Below, piece by piece: positions 16,673 through 25,763 of a stretch of 64,000 nt of DNA. A program made the position numbers and the translations under genes. The notes beneath the pieces were generated by a model. The model was given only the letters and a program-made list of their open reading frames with translations, was not told the origin of the DNA and did no database searches. This stretch comes from Citrobacter sp. Marseille-Q6884 (GTDB lineage: Bacteria > Pseudomonadota > Gammaproteobacteria > Enterobacterales > Enterobacteriaceae): the NCBI RefSeq assembly GCF_945906775.1, contig NZ_CAMDRE010000002.1:1612001-1676000 (forward strand), given 5' to 3'. Every line of letters begins with the position of its first letter. Position 1 is the first letter of the stretch.

Positions 16673-17431
16673 ATGAAAACCGTAACTGTAAGAGACCTTG
16701 TGATTGGCGAGGGCGCGCCAAAAATCATTGTTTCGCTCATGGGCAAAGACATCTCTACGATAAAAACTGAAGCACTGGCCTATCGCGAAGCGGATTTCGA
16801 CATTCTGGAATGGCGCGTTGACCATTTTGCCGATGTCTCCTCTGTTGACGAAGTCCTGCAAGCAGCACGTACCATCCGTGAAGTGATGGGTGACATCCCC
16901 CTCCTTTTCACCTTCCGCACAGCAAAAGAAGGCGGTGAACAGTCACTGTCTGTTGAAAACTACATTGCGCTTAATCGCGCTGCCGTAGACAGCGGTCTGG
17001 TGGATATGATCGATCTGGAGCTGTTCACCGGTGACGACCTGGTCAAATCAACCGTCGACTATGCTCATGCGAAAAATATCGTCGTCATTATGTCGAATCA
17101 TGATTTCCATAAAACACCGGCGGCAGTGGAAATTGTCCAGCGCCTGCGCAAAATGCAGGAACTTGGTGCAGATATCCCTAAAATTGCGCTGATGCCACAA
17201 AACAAAACCGATGTACTGACGTTGCTCAGTGCGACGCTGGAGATGCAGGAACGCTACGCCGATCGACCAGTTATTACTATGTCGATGGCTAAAACGGGCG
17301 TGATTTCACGTCTGGCGGGCGAGGTGTTTGGTTCAGCGGCCACCTTTGGCGCCGTAAAAAAAGCATCAGCACCGGGGCAAATCGCCGTCACGGATCTGCG
17401 CACTGTACTGACGATACTGCATCAGGCTTAA
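16673..17431 (+). CDS. aroD: 3-dehydroquinate dehydratase, type I
   Basis: Third step of the shikimate pathway: dehydration of 3-dehydroquinate through a Schiff-base lysine. It has 252 residues, the family length. The catalytic histidine is in MSNHDFHKTP (near residue 143) and the Schiff-base lysine in IPKIALMPQ (near 170). DILEWRVDHF provides substrate-binding residues. The ATG at 16673 is preceded by AAAAGG. A REP element and a hairpin lie between it and convergent ppsA. Confidence 0.97.
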   Translation: MKTVTVRDLVIGEGAPKIIVSLMGKDISTIKTEALAYREADFDILEWRVDHFADVSSVDEVLQAARTIREVMGDIPLLFTFRTAKEGGEQSLSVENYIALNRAAVDSGLVDMIDLELFTGDDLVKSTVDYAHAKNIVVIMSNHDFHKTPAAVEIVQRLRKMQELGADIPKIALMPQNKTDVLTLLSATLEMQERYADRPVITMSMAKTGVISRLAGEVFGSAATFGAVKKASAPGQIAVTDLRTVLTILHQA

Positions 17432-17486
17432 CACCGCAGAGGGTTGTCAGAAGATAAGACAGCGTGGCGAGGATTGAAGCGTAAAT

Positions 17487-17521
17487 GGCCGGATGACGGC
17501 AGAGCGCCGCATCCGGCCTAC
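17487..17521. repeat. REP element
   Basis: GGCCGGATGACGGC, a short loop, then GCCGCATCCGGCCTAC: the palindrome and terminal CCTAC of a classic REP sequence, between the convergent genes aroD and ppsA. This junction is where E. coli K-12 carries many extra ydi genes. Confidence 0.8.
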
Positions 17522-17532
17522 TAATAAGGTAA

Positions 17533-17553
17533 GCCCGGCTAGCATCGCCGGGC
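17533..17553 (-). terminator. Hairpin after ppsA
   Basis: GCCCGGC (17533-17539) and GCCGGGC (17547-17553) form a GC-rich stem six bases after the ppsA stop. The T run on the minus strand is weak, so its efficiency is uncertain. Confidence 0.55.
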
Positions 17554-17559
17554 AACCTG

Positions 17560-19938
17560 TTACTTGTTCAGTTCAGCCAGGCTCAGCCAGGTCTGTACGA
17601 CGGTGTCCGGGTTCAACGACAGGCTGTCGATCCCCTCTTCCATCAACCAGGCCGCGAAGTCTTCGTGGTCGGATGGACCCTGACCACAAATACCCACGTA
17701 TTTACCCTGCTTCTTGGCGGCACGAATCGCCATCGACAACAGCGCTTTCACGGCGTCGTTACGCTCATCGAACAGTTCAGAGACCACACCGGAATCACGA
17801 TCCAGACCCAGCGCCAACTGCGTCATGTCGTTCGAACCGATAGAGAAGCCGTCGAAATACTCAAGGAACTGCTCAGCCAGCAAGGCGTTGGACGGGATCT
17901 CACACATCATGATGATCTTCAGTCCGTTCTCACCGCGCTTCAGCCCCTGACGCGCCAGTTCATTAACCACAGCTTTTGCCTGAGCAACGGTACGTACGAA
18001 CGGCACCATCACCTCAACGTTGGTCAAGCCCATGTCGTTACGTACGCGTTTGACTGCGTCACATTCCAGCGCGAAACAGTCACGGAAACTATCCGAAACG
18101 TAACGACCGGCGCCACGGAAGCCCAGCATTGGGTTCTCTTCGTGCGGCTCATAACGCTCGCCGCCGACCAGGTTGGCGTATTCGTTGGATTTGAAATCGG
18201 ACATGCGCACAATGACGCGTTTTGGATAAAACGCAGCGCCCAGTGTCGCGATCCCTTCGGTCAGACGACCAACGTAGAACTCACGCGGCGAATCGAAACC
18301 TTTCATCATCGCGCGGATTTCGTTTTGCAACTCAGGTGTCTGATCATCAAATTCCAGCAGTGCGCGCGGGTGTACGCCAATCATGCGGTTGATAATAAAT
18401 TCCAGACGCGCCAGACCCACACCTTCGTTTGGCAGGCAAGCGAAGTCAAACGCGCGATCCGGGTTACCGACGTTCATCATCACTTTCAACGGCAGATCCG
18501 GCATGGTCTCCACGCTGGAGCTTTTCACGCTGAAGTCGAGCATGTCAGCATAGACATAACCGGTATCACCTTCCGCACAAGAGACAGTGACTTTTTCACC
18601 CTCTTTCATGCGCTCGGTTGCATCACCGCAACCTACCACAGCCGGAATACCCAACTCACGGGCAATGATCGCCGCGTGACAGGTACGACCGCCACGGTTC
18701 GTCACAATCGCCGCCGCTTTTTTCATGATCGGTTCCCAGTCCGGGTCGGTCATGTCGGTTACCAGCACATCGCCGGGTTCAATGCGGTTCATTTCACTGA
18801 TGTCATGAATGACTTTGACTGTGCCCGCACCGATGCGATGGCCGATAGCGCGGCCTTCAGCAATGATTTTGCCCTGGGCATGCAGCGTATAACGCTCCAT
18901 CACCTGGCCGCGAGAGCGTACGGTTTCAGGACGCGCCTGCACAATGAACAACTTGCCGGTGTGACCGTCTTTCGCCCATTCGATGTCCATCGGACGACCG
19001 TAGTGCTTCTCGATTTGTACCGCCTGCTTCGCCAGTTCCTGCACTTCCTCGTTCGTCAGTGAGAAAACATCGCGTTGTTCCTGCGGAACATCTTCAATCG
19101 TAACCTGTTTGCCGTGTTCCTGCGTCGGCGCATAGATCATGCGGATTTTTTTGGAGCCCATCGTGCGGCGCACAATTGACGGACGGTTAGCGGCCAGCGT
19201 CGGTTTGTGCACGTAGAATTCGTCAGGGTTTACCGCTCCCTGCACCACCATCTCGCCCAGACCCCATGCGGAGGTGATGAACACCACCTGGTCAAAACCA
19301 GATTCAGTATCGATGGAGAACATCACGCCTGAAGACGCCAGGTCAGAACGCACCATACGCTGTACGCCCGCAGAGAGCGCCACGCCACGGTGATCATAAC
19401 CCTGGTGAACGCGATAAGAGATCGCGCGGTCATTAAACAGCGAGGCAAAGACGTGTTTGATGGCCACCAGCACAGCATCAAAGCCCTGAACGTTCAGGAA
19501 CGTTTCCTGCTGACCAGCAAATGACGCATCGGGCATATCTTCTGCGGTCGCGGATGAACGTACGGCAAAAGAGGCATTGGCATCGTCCGCAGAAAGCTGC
19601 GCGTAGGCATCGCGGACGGCATTTTCCAGCTCCGGCTGGAAAGGAGTGTCGATAATCCACTGGCGGATCTGCGCACCGGCTTTCGCAAGCGCGGTGACAT
19701 CGTCAATATCCGTTTTATCCAGCAGCTCATAAATGCGCTGGTTTACACCGCTCTGATCCAGAAACTGGTTAAACGCATCGGCGGTCGTTGCAAAACCATT
19801 CGGTACCGAAACACCCATACCGGAAAGGTTAGTAATCATTTCACCCAGGGAGGCATTTTTGCCCCCAACTCTGTCTACATCATTCATGCCGAGTTGGTTA
19901 TACCAAAGCACCAGCGGTGACGAGCCATTGTTGGACAT
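17560..19938 (-). CDS. ppsA: Phosphoenolpyruvate synthase
   Basis: Gluconeogenic enzyme making phosphoenolpyruvate from pyruvate and ATP, with AMP and phosphate released. It has 792 residues from the ATG of MSNNGSSPLVLWYNQ, the E. coli length; an upstream frame of 13 codons is unsupported, and AAGGATTGTTCG precedes this ATG. The N-terminal ATP-grasp domain is followed by the swivelling domain with the phosphohistidine in GGRTCHAAIIARELGIPA near residue 421. The C-terminal TIM barrel contains MCEIPSNALL, GSNDMTQLALGLDRDSG and the catalytic cysteine in GICGQGPSD. Regulated by Cra through the site upstream, and post-translationally by PpsR encoded divergently. Confidence 0.97.
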   Translation of the reverse strand: MSNNGSSPLVLWYNQLGMNDVDRVGGKNASLGEMITNLSGMGVSVPNGFATTADAFNQFLDQSGVNQRIYELLDKTDIDDVTALAKAGAQIRQWIIDTPFQPELENAVRDAYAQLSADDANASFAVRSSATAEDMPDASFAGQQETFLNVQGFDAVLVAIKHVFASLFNDRAISYRVHQGYDHRGVALSAGVQRMVRSDLASSGVMFSIDTESGFDQVVFITSAWGLGEMVVQGAVNPDEFYVHKPTLAANRPSIVRRTMGSKKIRMIYAPTQEHGKQVTIEDVPQEQRDVFSLTNEEVQELAKQAVQIEKHYGRPMDIEWAKDGHTGKLFIVQARPETVRSRGQVMERYTLHAQGKIIAEGRAIGHRIGAGTVKVIHDISEMNRIEPGDVLVTDMTDPDWEPIMKKAAAIVTNRGGRTCHAAIIARELGIPAVVGCGDATERMKEGEKVTVSCAEGDTGYVYADMLDFSVKSSSVETMPDLPLKVMMNVGNPDRAFDFACLPNEGVGLARLEFIINRMIGVHPRALLEFDDQTPELQNEIRAMMKGFDSPREFYVGRLTEGIATLGAAFYPKRVIVRMSDFKSNEYANLVGGERYEPHEENPMLGFRGAGRYVSDSFRDCFALECDAVKRVRNDMGLTNVEVMVPFVRTVAQAKAVVNELARQGLKRGENGLKIIMMCEIPSNALLAEQFLEYFDGFSIGSNDMTQLALGLDRDSGVVSELFDERNDAVKALLSMAIRAAKKQGKYVGICGQGPSDHEDFAAWLMEEGIDSLSLNPDTVVQTWLSLAELNK

Positions 19939-20265
19939 CGAACAATCCTTATATATGAACGAGGTTAGGAAACGCAATTTTGCGTAATTATCTTTGCATA
20001 TTTACCTCGGCGAAAAAAACGGTGAATCGTTCAAGCAACTTTATTTTTTATTTTTTAAGATTGTTTCCACATTTGCGCAAACCCGCGAGCCACACGGGAT
20101 CCCCACAAAAACAGTCGGTATAAACATTTGTTCCGAAAAATGAAATGCACTTTTCAGTAAATATAAAAATACCGTTTCATTTTATAAATTACGTGCTGCA
20201 ATATTCGCTTCTGGCGCATTTTAATTTATGCTTTCAGAGAATTATGTCAGCCCAGGATGAGCAAA
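19939..20265. other. Divergent promoter region of ppsA and ppsR
   Basis: 327 AT-rich bases without a gene. It holds the Cra site near 20021-20036. Both genes are expected to start here, in opposite directions; I could not place their -10 elements with confidence. Confidence 0.6.
20021..20036 (-). promoter_or_regulatory. Cra (FruR) site upstream of ppsA
   Basis: GGTGAATCGTTCAAGC resembles the Cra operator (TGAAWCGWTTMA type) with an intact left half TGAATCG. Cra activates ppsA in E. coli, and a site about 80-100 bases upstream of the start codon fits. Confidence 0.6.
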
Positions 20266-21099
20266 ATGGATAATGCTGTTGATCGTCATGTATTTTATAT
20301 TTCTGATGGTACAGCCATCACCGCAGAGGTATTAGGCCACGCGGTCATGTCGCAATTTCCGGTCACCATCAGCAGCATCACGTTGCCGTTTGTTGAAAAT
20401 GAGAGCCGCGCCCGAGCGGTGAAAGATCAGATTGACGCGATTTACCAGCAAACGGGCGTACGTCCGCTGGTGTTCTACTCCATTGTCTTACCGGAAATTC
20501 GCGCGATCATTTTACAAAGTGAAGGCTTTTGTCAGGACATCGTGCAGGCGCTGGTCGCTCCTCTGCAAAGTGAGATGAAGCTTGATCCCACGCCGATTGC
20601 CCATCGCACGCACGGTCTGAATCCGGGTAACCTTAACAAATACGATGCGCGTATTGCCGCGATTGATTACACCCTCGCCCACGACGACGGTATTTCGTTG
20701 CGCAACCTCGATCAGGCGCAGGTGATCCTGCTTGGTGTCTCCCGCTGCGGCAAAACCCCGACCAGCCTGTATCTGGCGATGCAGTTTGGGATCCGTGCGG
20801 CCAACTACCCCTTTATTGCCGATGATATGGATAATCTGGTGCTTCCCGCGTCGCTGAAACCGCTACAACATAAACTGTTTGGCCTGACGATCGATCCTGA
20901 ACGTTTGACCGCCATTCGTGAAGAGCGCCGGGAAAACAGCCGTTACGCATCGCTACGCCAGTGCCGAATGGAAGTGGCTGAAGTGGAAGCGTTATATCGA
21001 AGAAATCAGATCCCGTGGCTGAACAGTACCAACTATTCGGTAGAAGAGATTGCCACCAAGATCCTCGACATCATGGGGCTGAATCGCCGCATGTACTAG
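20266..21099 (+). CDS. ppsR: PEP synthase regulatory kinase/phosphorylase
   Basis: Bifunctional DUF299-family enzyme that inactivates PpsA by ADP-dependent threonine phosphorylation and reactivates it by phosphate-dependent dephosphorylation. It has 277 residues from MDNAVDRHVFYISDGTA, the E. coli length; AGGATGAGCAAA places a ribosome site eight bases before this ATG, while the ATG three codons earlier has none. The P-loop-like motif GVSRCGKTPTSLYLA lies near residue 153. It is divergent from its target ppsA. Its stop codon lies inside the aroH TrpR operator. Confidence 0.95.
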   Translation: MDNAVDRHVFYISDGTAITAEVLGHAVMSQFPVTISSITLPFVENESRARAVKDQIDAIYQQTGVRPLVFYSIVLPEIRAIILQSEGFCQDIVQALVAPLQSEMKLDPTPIAHRTHGLNPGNLNKYDARIAAIDYTLAHDDGISLRNLDQAQVILLGVSRCGKTPTSLYLAMQFGIRAANYPFIADDMDNLVLPASLKPLQHKLFGLTIDPERLTAIREERRENSRYASLRQCRMEVAEVEALYRRNQIPWLNSTNYSVEEIATKILDIMGLNRRMY

Positions 21100-21110
21100 A
21101 ATGCTAGTGC
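21093..21110 (+). promoter_or_regulatory. TrpR operator of aroH
   Basis: GTACTAGAATGCTAGTGC matches the TrpR operator (GNACTAGTTNACTAGTNC), with both CTAG cores intact, and resembles the E. coli aroH operator. The TAG at 21097-21099 is the ppsR stop codon, so operator and coding end overlap. Confidence 0.85.
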
Positions 21111-21225
21111 ATTGGTTCAATTTTTTGTTATTATGCTCGCCAGTAGGCAGGATGAGTGTGTTATTGTGATGCACATCACTTCCCGGTAGTCCTGCCGTTG
21201 AAGCAACAAATTTCTGAGACAAGTA

Positions 21226-22272
21226 ATGAACAGAACCGATGAACTCCGTACTGCGCGTATCGACAGCCTGGTCACTCCCGCTGAACTCGCGCAACGGCAT
21301 CCTGTTTCGTCCTCCGTCGCCCGTCATGTGACGGAAGCCCGACGCCGGATAGAAAAAATTTTAAATGGTGAAGATCCGCGTTTGCTGGTGATTGTGGGCC
21401 CCTGCTCGATTCACGATCTTGACGCGGCGATGGAGTACGCCACACGTTTACAAGCGCTACGCACGAAGCACCAGGCGCGTCTTGAAATCGTGATGCGTAC
21501 TTATTTTGAAAAACCGCGTACCGTCGTAGGCTGGAAAGGTCTGATCTCCGACCCAGACCTGAACGGCAGCTACCGCGTCAATCACGGAATTGAACTGGCG
21601 CGCAAATTGCTGCTCCAGGTCAACGAACTGGGTGTCCCAACCGCGACCGAATTCCTCGACATGGTCACCGGTCAGTTTATTGCCGATTTGATCAGTTGGG
21701 GCGCGATTGGTGCACGCACCACCGAAAGCCAGATCCACCGCGAAATGGCGTCCGCGCTCTCCTGTCCCGTCGGGTTTAAAAACGGGACTGATGGCAATAC
21801 GCGTATCGCCGTCGATGCGATTCGTGCCTCCCGCGCCAGCCACATGTTCCTCTCTCCGGATAAAACCGGGCAGATGACGATCTATCAAACCAGCGGCAAT
21901 CCTTACGGGCATATCATCATGCGCGGCGGTAAAAAGCCGAACTATTCTGCGGCAGATATCGCTGCCGCCTGCGATACGCTGCATGAATTCTCCCTGCCAG
22001 AGCATCTGGTGGTCGATTTCAGCCACGGCAACTGCCAGAAGCAGCATCGTCGTCAGTTAGAGGTTTGCGATGATGTGTGTCAGCAAATTCGCAATGGTTC
22101 GACAGCGATCGCCGGGATTATGGCGGAGAGTTTCTTGCGTGAAGGTACGCAAAAAATCGTCAGTGGTCAGCCGCTGGTTTATGGTCAGTCGATTACCGAT
22201 CCTTGCCTGAACTGGGAAGATACTGAACTGCTGGTCGAAAAACTTGCCTCTGCGGTGGATAGCCGCTTCTAA
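21226..22272 (+). CDS. aroH: DAHP synthase, tryptophan-sensitive
   Basis: First step of aromatic amino-acid synthesis: phosphoenolpyruvate plus erythrose 4-phosphate to DAHP. It has 348 residues, as AroH. Conserved segments are VIVGPCSIHDLDAAMEYA-like LLVIVGPCSIHD, MRTYFEKPRT, GARTTESQIHREMASALS, and the C-terminal metal ligands in VDFSHGNCQKQHRRQ and GIMAESFL. Assignment to the Trp-sensitive paralogue rests on the TrpR operator just upstream and the ppsR neighbour, in addition to sequence similarity. Confidence 0.95.
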   Translation: MNRTDELRTARIDSLVTPAELAQRHPVSSSVARHVTEARRRIEKILNGEDPRLLVIVGPCSIHDLDAAMEYATRLQALRTKHQARLEIVMRTYFEKPRTVVGWKGLISDPDLNGSYRVNHGIELARKLLLQVNELGVPTATEFLDMVTGQFIADLISWGAIGARTTESQIHREMASALSCPVGFKNGTDGNTRIAVDAIRASRASHMFLSPDKTGQMTIYQTSGNPYGHIIMRGGKKPNYSAADIAAACDTLHEFSLPEHLVVDFSHGNCQKQHRRQLEVCDDVCQQIRNGSTAIAGIMAESFLREGTQKIVSGQPLVYGQSITDPCLNWEDTELLVEKLASAVDSRF

Positions 22273-22277
22273 CCTTT

Positions 22278-22306
22278 TCACCGGGTGGCATCATGTTACC
22301 CGGTGA
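22278..22306 (+). terminator. Hairpin after aroH
   Basis: TCACCGGGT (22278-22286) pairs with ACCCGGTGA (22298-22306). Only a scattered T run follows, so this is a moderate terminator candidate five bases after the aroH stop. Confidence 0.5.
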
Positions 22307-22396
22307 CAATTCCTTGTTTTCTCCCCCGTTTTGCACAAAAAATGTTCCCGTCACAATTTTTTCACAAAAAGGCTTGCTGCAAAATTTTAGTTTGTT

Positions 22397-22415
22397 GATA
22401 ATGATTATCATTGTT
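22397..22415 (+). promoter_or_regulatory. Fur box of the hemP-hmu operon
   Basis: GATAATGATTATCATTGTT matches 17 of 19 positions of the Fur consensus GATAATGATWATCATTATC. It lies 25 bases before the hemP start and predicts repression of haem uptake when iron is plentiful. Confidence 0.88.
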
Positions 22416-22440
22416 ACATTGATTGCTATTTTTAAACACT

Positions 22441-22629
22441 ATGTCACGTATGGATAACACAACGACAACACCTGCAAAAGAGAATTCACCGCCTGCTGTC
22501 GCCCCCACAGAGCGCCGAATTAACAGTAAAAGCCTGCTGGGTAATGAGGGACGCGTGATCATTGAACATGACGGGCAACATTATCTGTTGCGCCAGACAC
22601 AGGCCGGAAAACTTATTCTGACTAAATAA
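22441..22629 (+). CDS. hemP: Hemin uptake protein HemP (YdiE)
   Basis: A small basic protein of the HemP family, here 62 residues. The conserved C-terminal half is RRINSKSLLGNEGRVIIEHD and then GQHYLLRQTQAGKLILTK, matching E. coli YdiE strongly; the N-terminus is variable. Start uncertain: ATG at 22441 or at 22450, and neither has a clear ribosome site; a TTG at 22423 is unlikely because it lies close to the Fur box. HemP proteins are reported to help expression of haem receptors. In this genome it stands in front of hmuR, its ancestral context, whereas E. coli K-12 keeps ydiE alone. Confidence 0.85.
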   Translation: MSRMDNTTTTPAKENSPPAVAPTERRINSKSLLGNEGRVIIEHDGQHYLLRQTQAGKLILTK

Positions 22630-22701
22630 ACAACACATTTCGCCAGCCACCCAGGTCATCCCAGGCAGCCAGCGCTTTCGATTTTCTAATGGAGAGTTGC
22701 T

Positions 22702-24687
22702 ATGCCATACCTGCACACGGCATCCTTGCGCCCATCGCTTTTGGCGCTGGCGATCGTAAGTACCCTGCCCGTCGCCGCCTATGCGGCGGCTGAAGATATC
22801 ACCGTTACCGCAACCGGTAATGCCCGCAGCGCTTTTGAGGCGCCGATGATGGTCAGTGTTATTGATGCCACTGCGCCAGAAAACCAAACTGCAAGCTCGG
22901 CGGCCGATCTGTTGCGTAAGGTACCCGGTCTGACCCTTGACGGAACAGGCCGTACCAACGGGCAGGATGTCAATCTACGCGGCTACGACCGTCGCGGCGT
23001 TCTGGTGCTGGTTGATGGCGTACGCCAGGGCACAGATACCGGACACCTCAACAGTACTTTCCTTGATCCGGCGCTTATCAAACGCATTGAAGTGGTGCGC
23101 GGCCCCTCCGCGTTGCTGTATGGCAGCGGCGCGCTGGGCGGTGTCATCGCGTATGAAACAGCCGATGCCAACGATCTGCTGGAAGCCGGAAAAAACAGCG
23201 GCTACCGCGTCTTCGGCACCGCCGCAACAGGCGATCACAGTCTCGGAATGGGGGCCAGCGCATATGGCCGCACCGACTCACTGGACGGACTGCTCGCCTG
23301 GTCCAGCCGTGATCGTGGCGATTTACGCCAGAGTAATGGCGCGACGGCACCGAACGACGAATCCATTAACAATATGCTGGCAAAAGGAACCTGGAAACTG
23401 GACAACGCTCAGACGCTGGCCGGTTCGCTGCGCTATTACAACAATGCAGCGCAAGAACCGAAGAACCCGCAAACCAGCGAGCCGGATAGCACCAGTAATC
23501 CCATGACCGATCGCTCGACGATCCAGCGCGATGCACAACTAAACTATACGCTTGCCCCCGCGGGGAATGACTGGCTGAATGCTGACGCGCAAATCTACTG
23601 GTCTGAAGCGCGCATCAACGCACAAAATCCTGATGCAACGGGTGAATTTCGCAAACAGACCACCAAAGGCGGAAAAATTGATAACCGCAGCCGTCTGTTT
23701 ACTGACACCTTTGCCTCCCATCTGCTGACCTATGGCGGAGAATATTATCGCCAGGAGCAACGTCCAGGCGGTGCAACCACCGGCTTCCCGGAGGCAAAAA
23801 TTGATTTCAGTTCCGGCTGGTTACAGGATGAGATAACCCTGCGAGACCTGCCGATAACACTGCTGGGCGGGACACGTTATGACACTTATCGCGGCAGCAG
23901 TGAAGGTTACGCAGATGTCGATGCGGATAAGTGGTCGTCCCGCGCGGGGATTACCGTTACGCCTGACGACTGGCTGATGCTGTTTGGCTCCTGGGCACAG
24001 GCGTTCCGCGCACCGACGATGGGCGAGATGTATAACGATGCGAAACACTTCTCCATCGGTCGTTTTTATACCAACTATTGGGTGCCCAATCCCAATCTGC
24101 GCCCGGAAACCAACGAAACGCAGGAATACGGTTTCGGTCTGCGCTTTGACGATCTGATGCTGGCGAACGATGCTCTCGAATTTAAAGCCAGCTATTTTGA
24201 CACCAAAGCGAAGGATTACATCGCCACCGGCGTCGATTTCGCCGCCGCAACCACCCAGTCTTATAACGTCCCCAATGCCAAAATCTGGGGCTGGGATGTG
24301 ATGTCCAAATACACCACCGATCTGTTCAGTCTGGACCTGGCCTATAACCGTACGCGCGGCAAAGATACCGACACCGGTGAGTACATTTCCAGCATTAACC
24401 CGGACACCGTCACCAGCAAACTGAACGTCCCCGTTGCCCATAGCGGTTTCTCCGTTGGCTGGATCGGTACCTTTGCCGATCGCTCTACTCACATCAGCAG
24501 TAACTACACTAAACAACCAGGCTACGGGGTAAACGATTTCTATGTGAGCTACCAGGGCCAACAGGCACTAAAAGGCATGACCACGACACTGGTGCTGGGC
24601 AACGCCTTTGACAAAGAGTACTGGTCACCGCAAGGCATTCCGCAGGATGGCCGTAACGGCAAAATTTTCGTGAGTTATCAGTGGTAA
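22702..24687 (+). CDS. hmuR: TonB-dependent haem/haemoglobin receptor
   Basis: Outer-membrane receptor for haem (661 residues). The signal peptide ends PVAAYAAA; the TonB box DITVTATG follows directly. The plug domain contains LLRKVPGLTLDGTGRTNGQD and IEVVRGPSALLYGSGALGGV. The barrel carries the haem-receptor motifs FRAP (AQAFRAPTMGEMY) and NPNL (NPNLRPETNE), with a histidine between them in DAKHFSIG, as in Yersinia HemR. It ends with the aromatic VSYQW (final Trp), as needed for insertion by the Bam complex. The ATG is preceded by AATGGAGAG. The protein gives the operon its haem specificity. Confidence 0.93.
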   Translation: MPYLHTASLRPSLLALAIVSTLPVAAYAAAEDITVTATGNARSAFEAPMMVSVIDATAPENQTASSAADLLRKVPGLTLDGTGRTNGQDVNLRGYDRRGVLVLVDGVRQGTDTGHLNSTFLDPALIKRIEVVRGPSALLYGSGALGGVIAYETADANDLLEAGKNSGYRVFGTAATGDHSLGMGASAYGRTDSLDGLLAWSSRDRGDLRQSNGATAPNDESINNMLAKGTWKLDNAQTLAGSLRYYNNAAQEPKNPQTSEPDSTSNPMTDRSTIQRDAQLNYTLAPAGNDWLNADAQIYWSEARINAQNPDATGEFRKQTTKGGKIDNRSRLFTDTFASHLLTYGGEYYRQEQRPGGATTGFPEAKIDFSSGWLQDEITLRDLPITLLGGTRYDTYRGSSEGYADVDADKWSSRAGITVTPDDWLMLFGSWAQAFRAPTMGEMYNDAKHFSIGRFYTNYWVPNPNLRPETNETQEYGFGLRFDDLMLANDALEFKASYFDTKAKDYIATGVDFAAATTQSYNVPNAKIWGWDVMSKYTTDLFSLDLAYNRTRGKDTDTGEYISSINPDTVTSKLNVPVAHSGFSVGWIGTFADRSTHISSNYTKQPGYGVNDFYVSYQGQQALKGMTTTLVLGNAFDKEYWSPQGIPQDGRNGKIFVSYQW

Positions 24688-24734
24688 TCCCCCTGCCCCG
24701 GCACTCCGGGGCAGCAATCTGGAAGGAAAAGACA

Positions 24735-25763
24735 ATGAATCACTACACACGCTGGCTGGAACTAAAAAAAGAAAACCCGGGAAAATACGCACGTGATATC
24801 GCGGGGTTGATGAACATTAGCGAAGCCGAGCTAACGTTTGCACGCGTCGGTCATGACGCATGGCGTTTACGTGGCGAGGTGCGCGAGATACTGAGTGCCC
24901 TGGAGACCGTAGGCGAAACCAAGTGTATCTGTCGCAACGAATACGCGGTCCATGAGCAAGTCGGGGCGTTTACCAACCAACACCTGAACGGTCATGCCGG
25001 ATTGGTGCTGAATCCGCGCGCCCTCGATCTGCGCCTGTTTCTGAACCAGTGGGCAAGTGCGTTTCACATCAGTGAAACCACCGCTCACGGCGAGCGTCAG
25101 AGCATTCAGTTTTTTGATAATCAAGGCGATGCGTTGCTGAAAGTCTACACCACGCAGAATACCGATATTGCTGCATGGGGTGCGCTGCTGACCCGTTTCA
25201 TCTTCGCCGAAAACCCCTCGCTGACGCTGCAACCTGTTGAGAGCGCCGTGACTGCCGTGACCGCGGATGCACAAACCGTGGATACCGAGTGGCGTGCGAT
25301 GACGGATGTGCACCAGTTTTTCGGTCTGCTGAAACGCCACAACCTTACGCGTCAGCAGGCGTTCAATCTGGTGGGCGATGACCTGGCCTGTAAAGTTGCC
25401 AATAACGCACTGGCACAATTGCTGGAAACGGCGCGCCAGGACGGTAACGAAATCATGGTGTTTGTTGGCAATCGCGGCTGCGTACAGATTTTTACGGGCG
25501 CCGTAGAAAAACTGGTGCCGATGAAAGGCTGGCTGAATATTTTCAACCCAACCTTTACCCTGCACCTGCTGGAAGAGACGATTGCCGAAACGTGGGTAAC
25601 ACGTAAACCCACCGCCGAGGGTCATGTCACCAGTCTGGAGCTGTTTGCCGCAGACGGTACTCAAATCGCTCAACTGTATGGTCAGCGTACGGAAGGCGAA
25701 CCGGAACAGACACAATGGCGCGCACAGATCGATGCCTTAACGCCAAAAGGACTGGCCGCATGA
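24735..25763 (+). CDS. hmuS: Cytoplasmic haem-handling protein HmuS
   Basis: HemS/ChuS-family protein (342 residues) that binds incoming haem in the cytoplasm; relatives release iron by haem degradation. It is built of two similar halves. The likely axial histidine is in MTDVHQFFGLLKRHNLTRQQ near residue 197. The longer frame begins within the hmuR end, but the ATG at 24735 is preceded by GGAAGGAAAAGACA and gives the family length and start MNHYTRWLELKKENP. Confidence 0.93.
   Translation: MNHYTRWLELKKENPGKYARDIAGLMNISEAELTFARVGHDAWRLRGEVREILSALETVGETKCICRNEYAVHEQVGAFTNQHLNGHAGLVLNPRALDLRLFLNQWASAFHISETTAHGERQSIQFFDNQGDALLKVYTTQNTDIAAWGALLTRFIFAENPSLTLQPVESAVTAVTADAQTVDTEWRAMTDVHQFFGLLKRHNLTRQQAFNLVGDDLACKVANNALAQLLETARQDGNEIMVFVGNRGCVQIFTGAVEKLVPMKGWLNIFNPTFTLHLLEETIAETWVTRKPTAEGHVTSLELFAADGTQIAQLYGQRTEGEPEQTQWRAQIDALTPKGLAA

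Noticed and set aside
17665..19062. 465-codon plus-strand open frame opposite ppsA
   Set aside because: The frame exists only because of codon bias in ppsA; His- and Arg-rich sequence with no domain pattern and no ribosome site.
24867..25715. 282-codon minus-strand frame opposite hmuS
   Set aside because: Shadow frame; hmuS is a clear family member with correct operon spacing.
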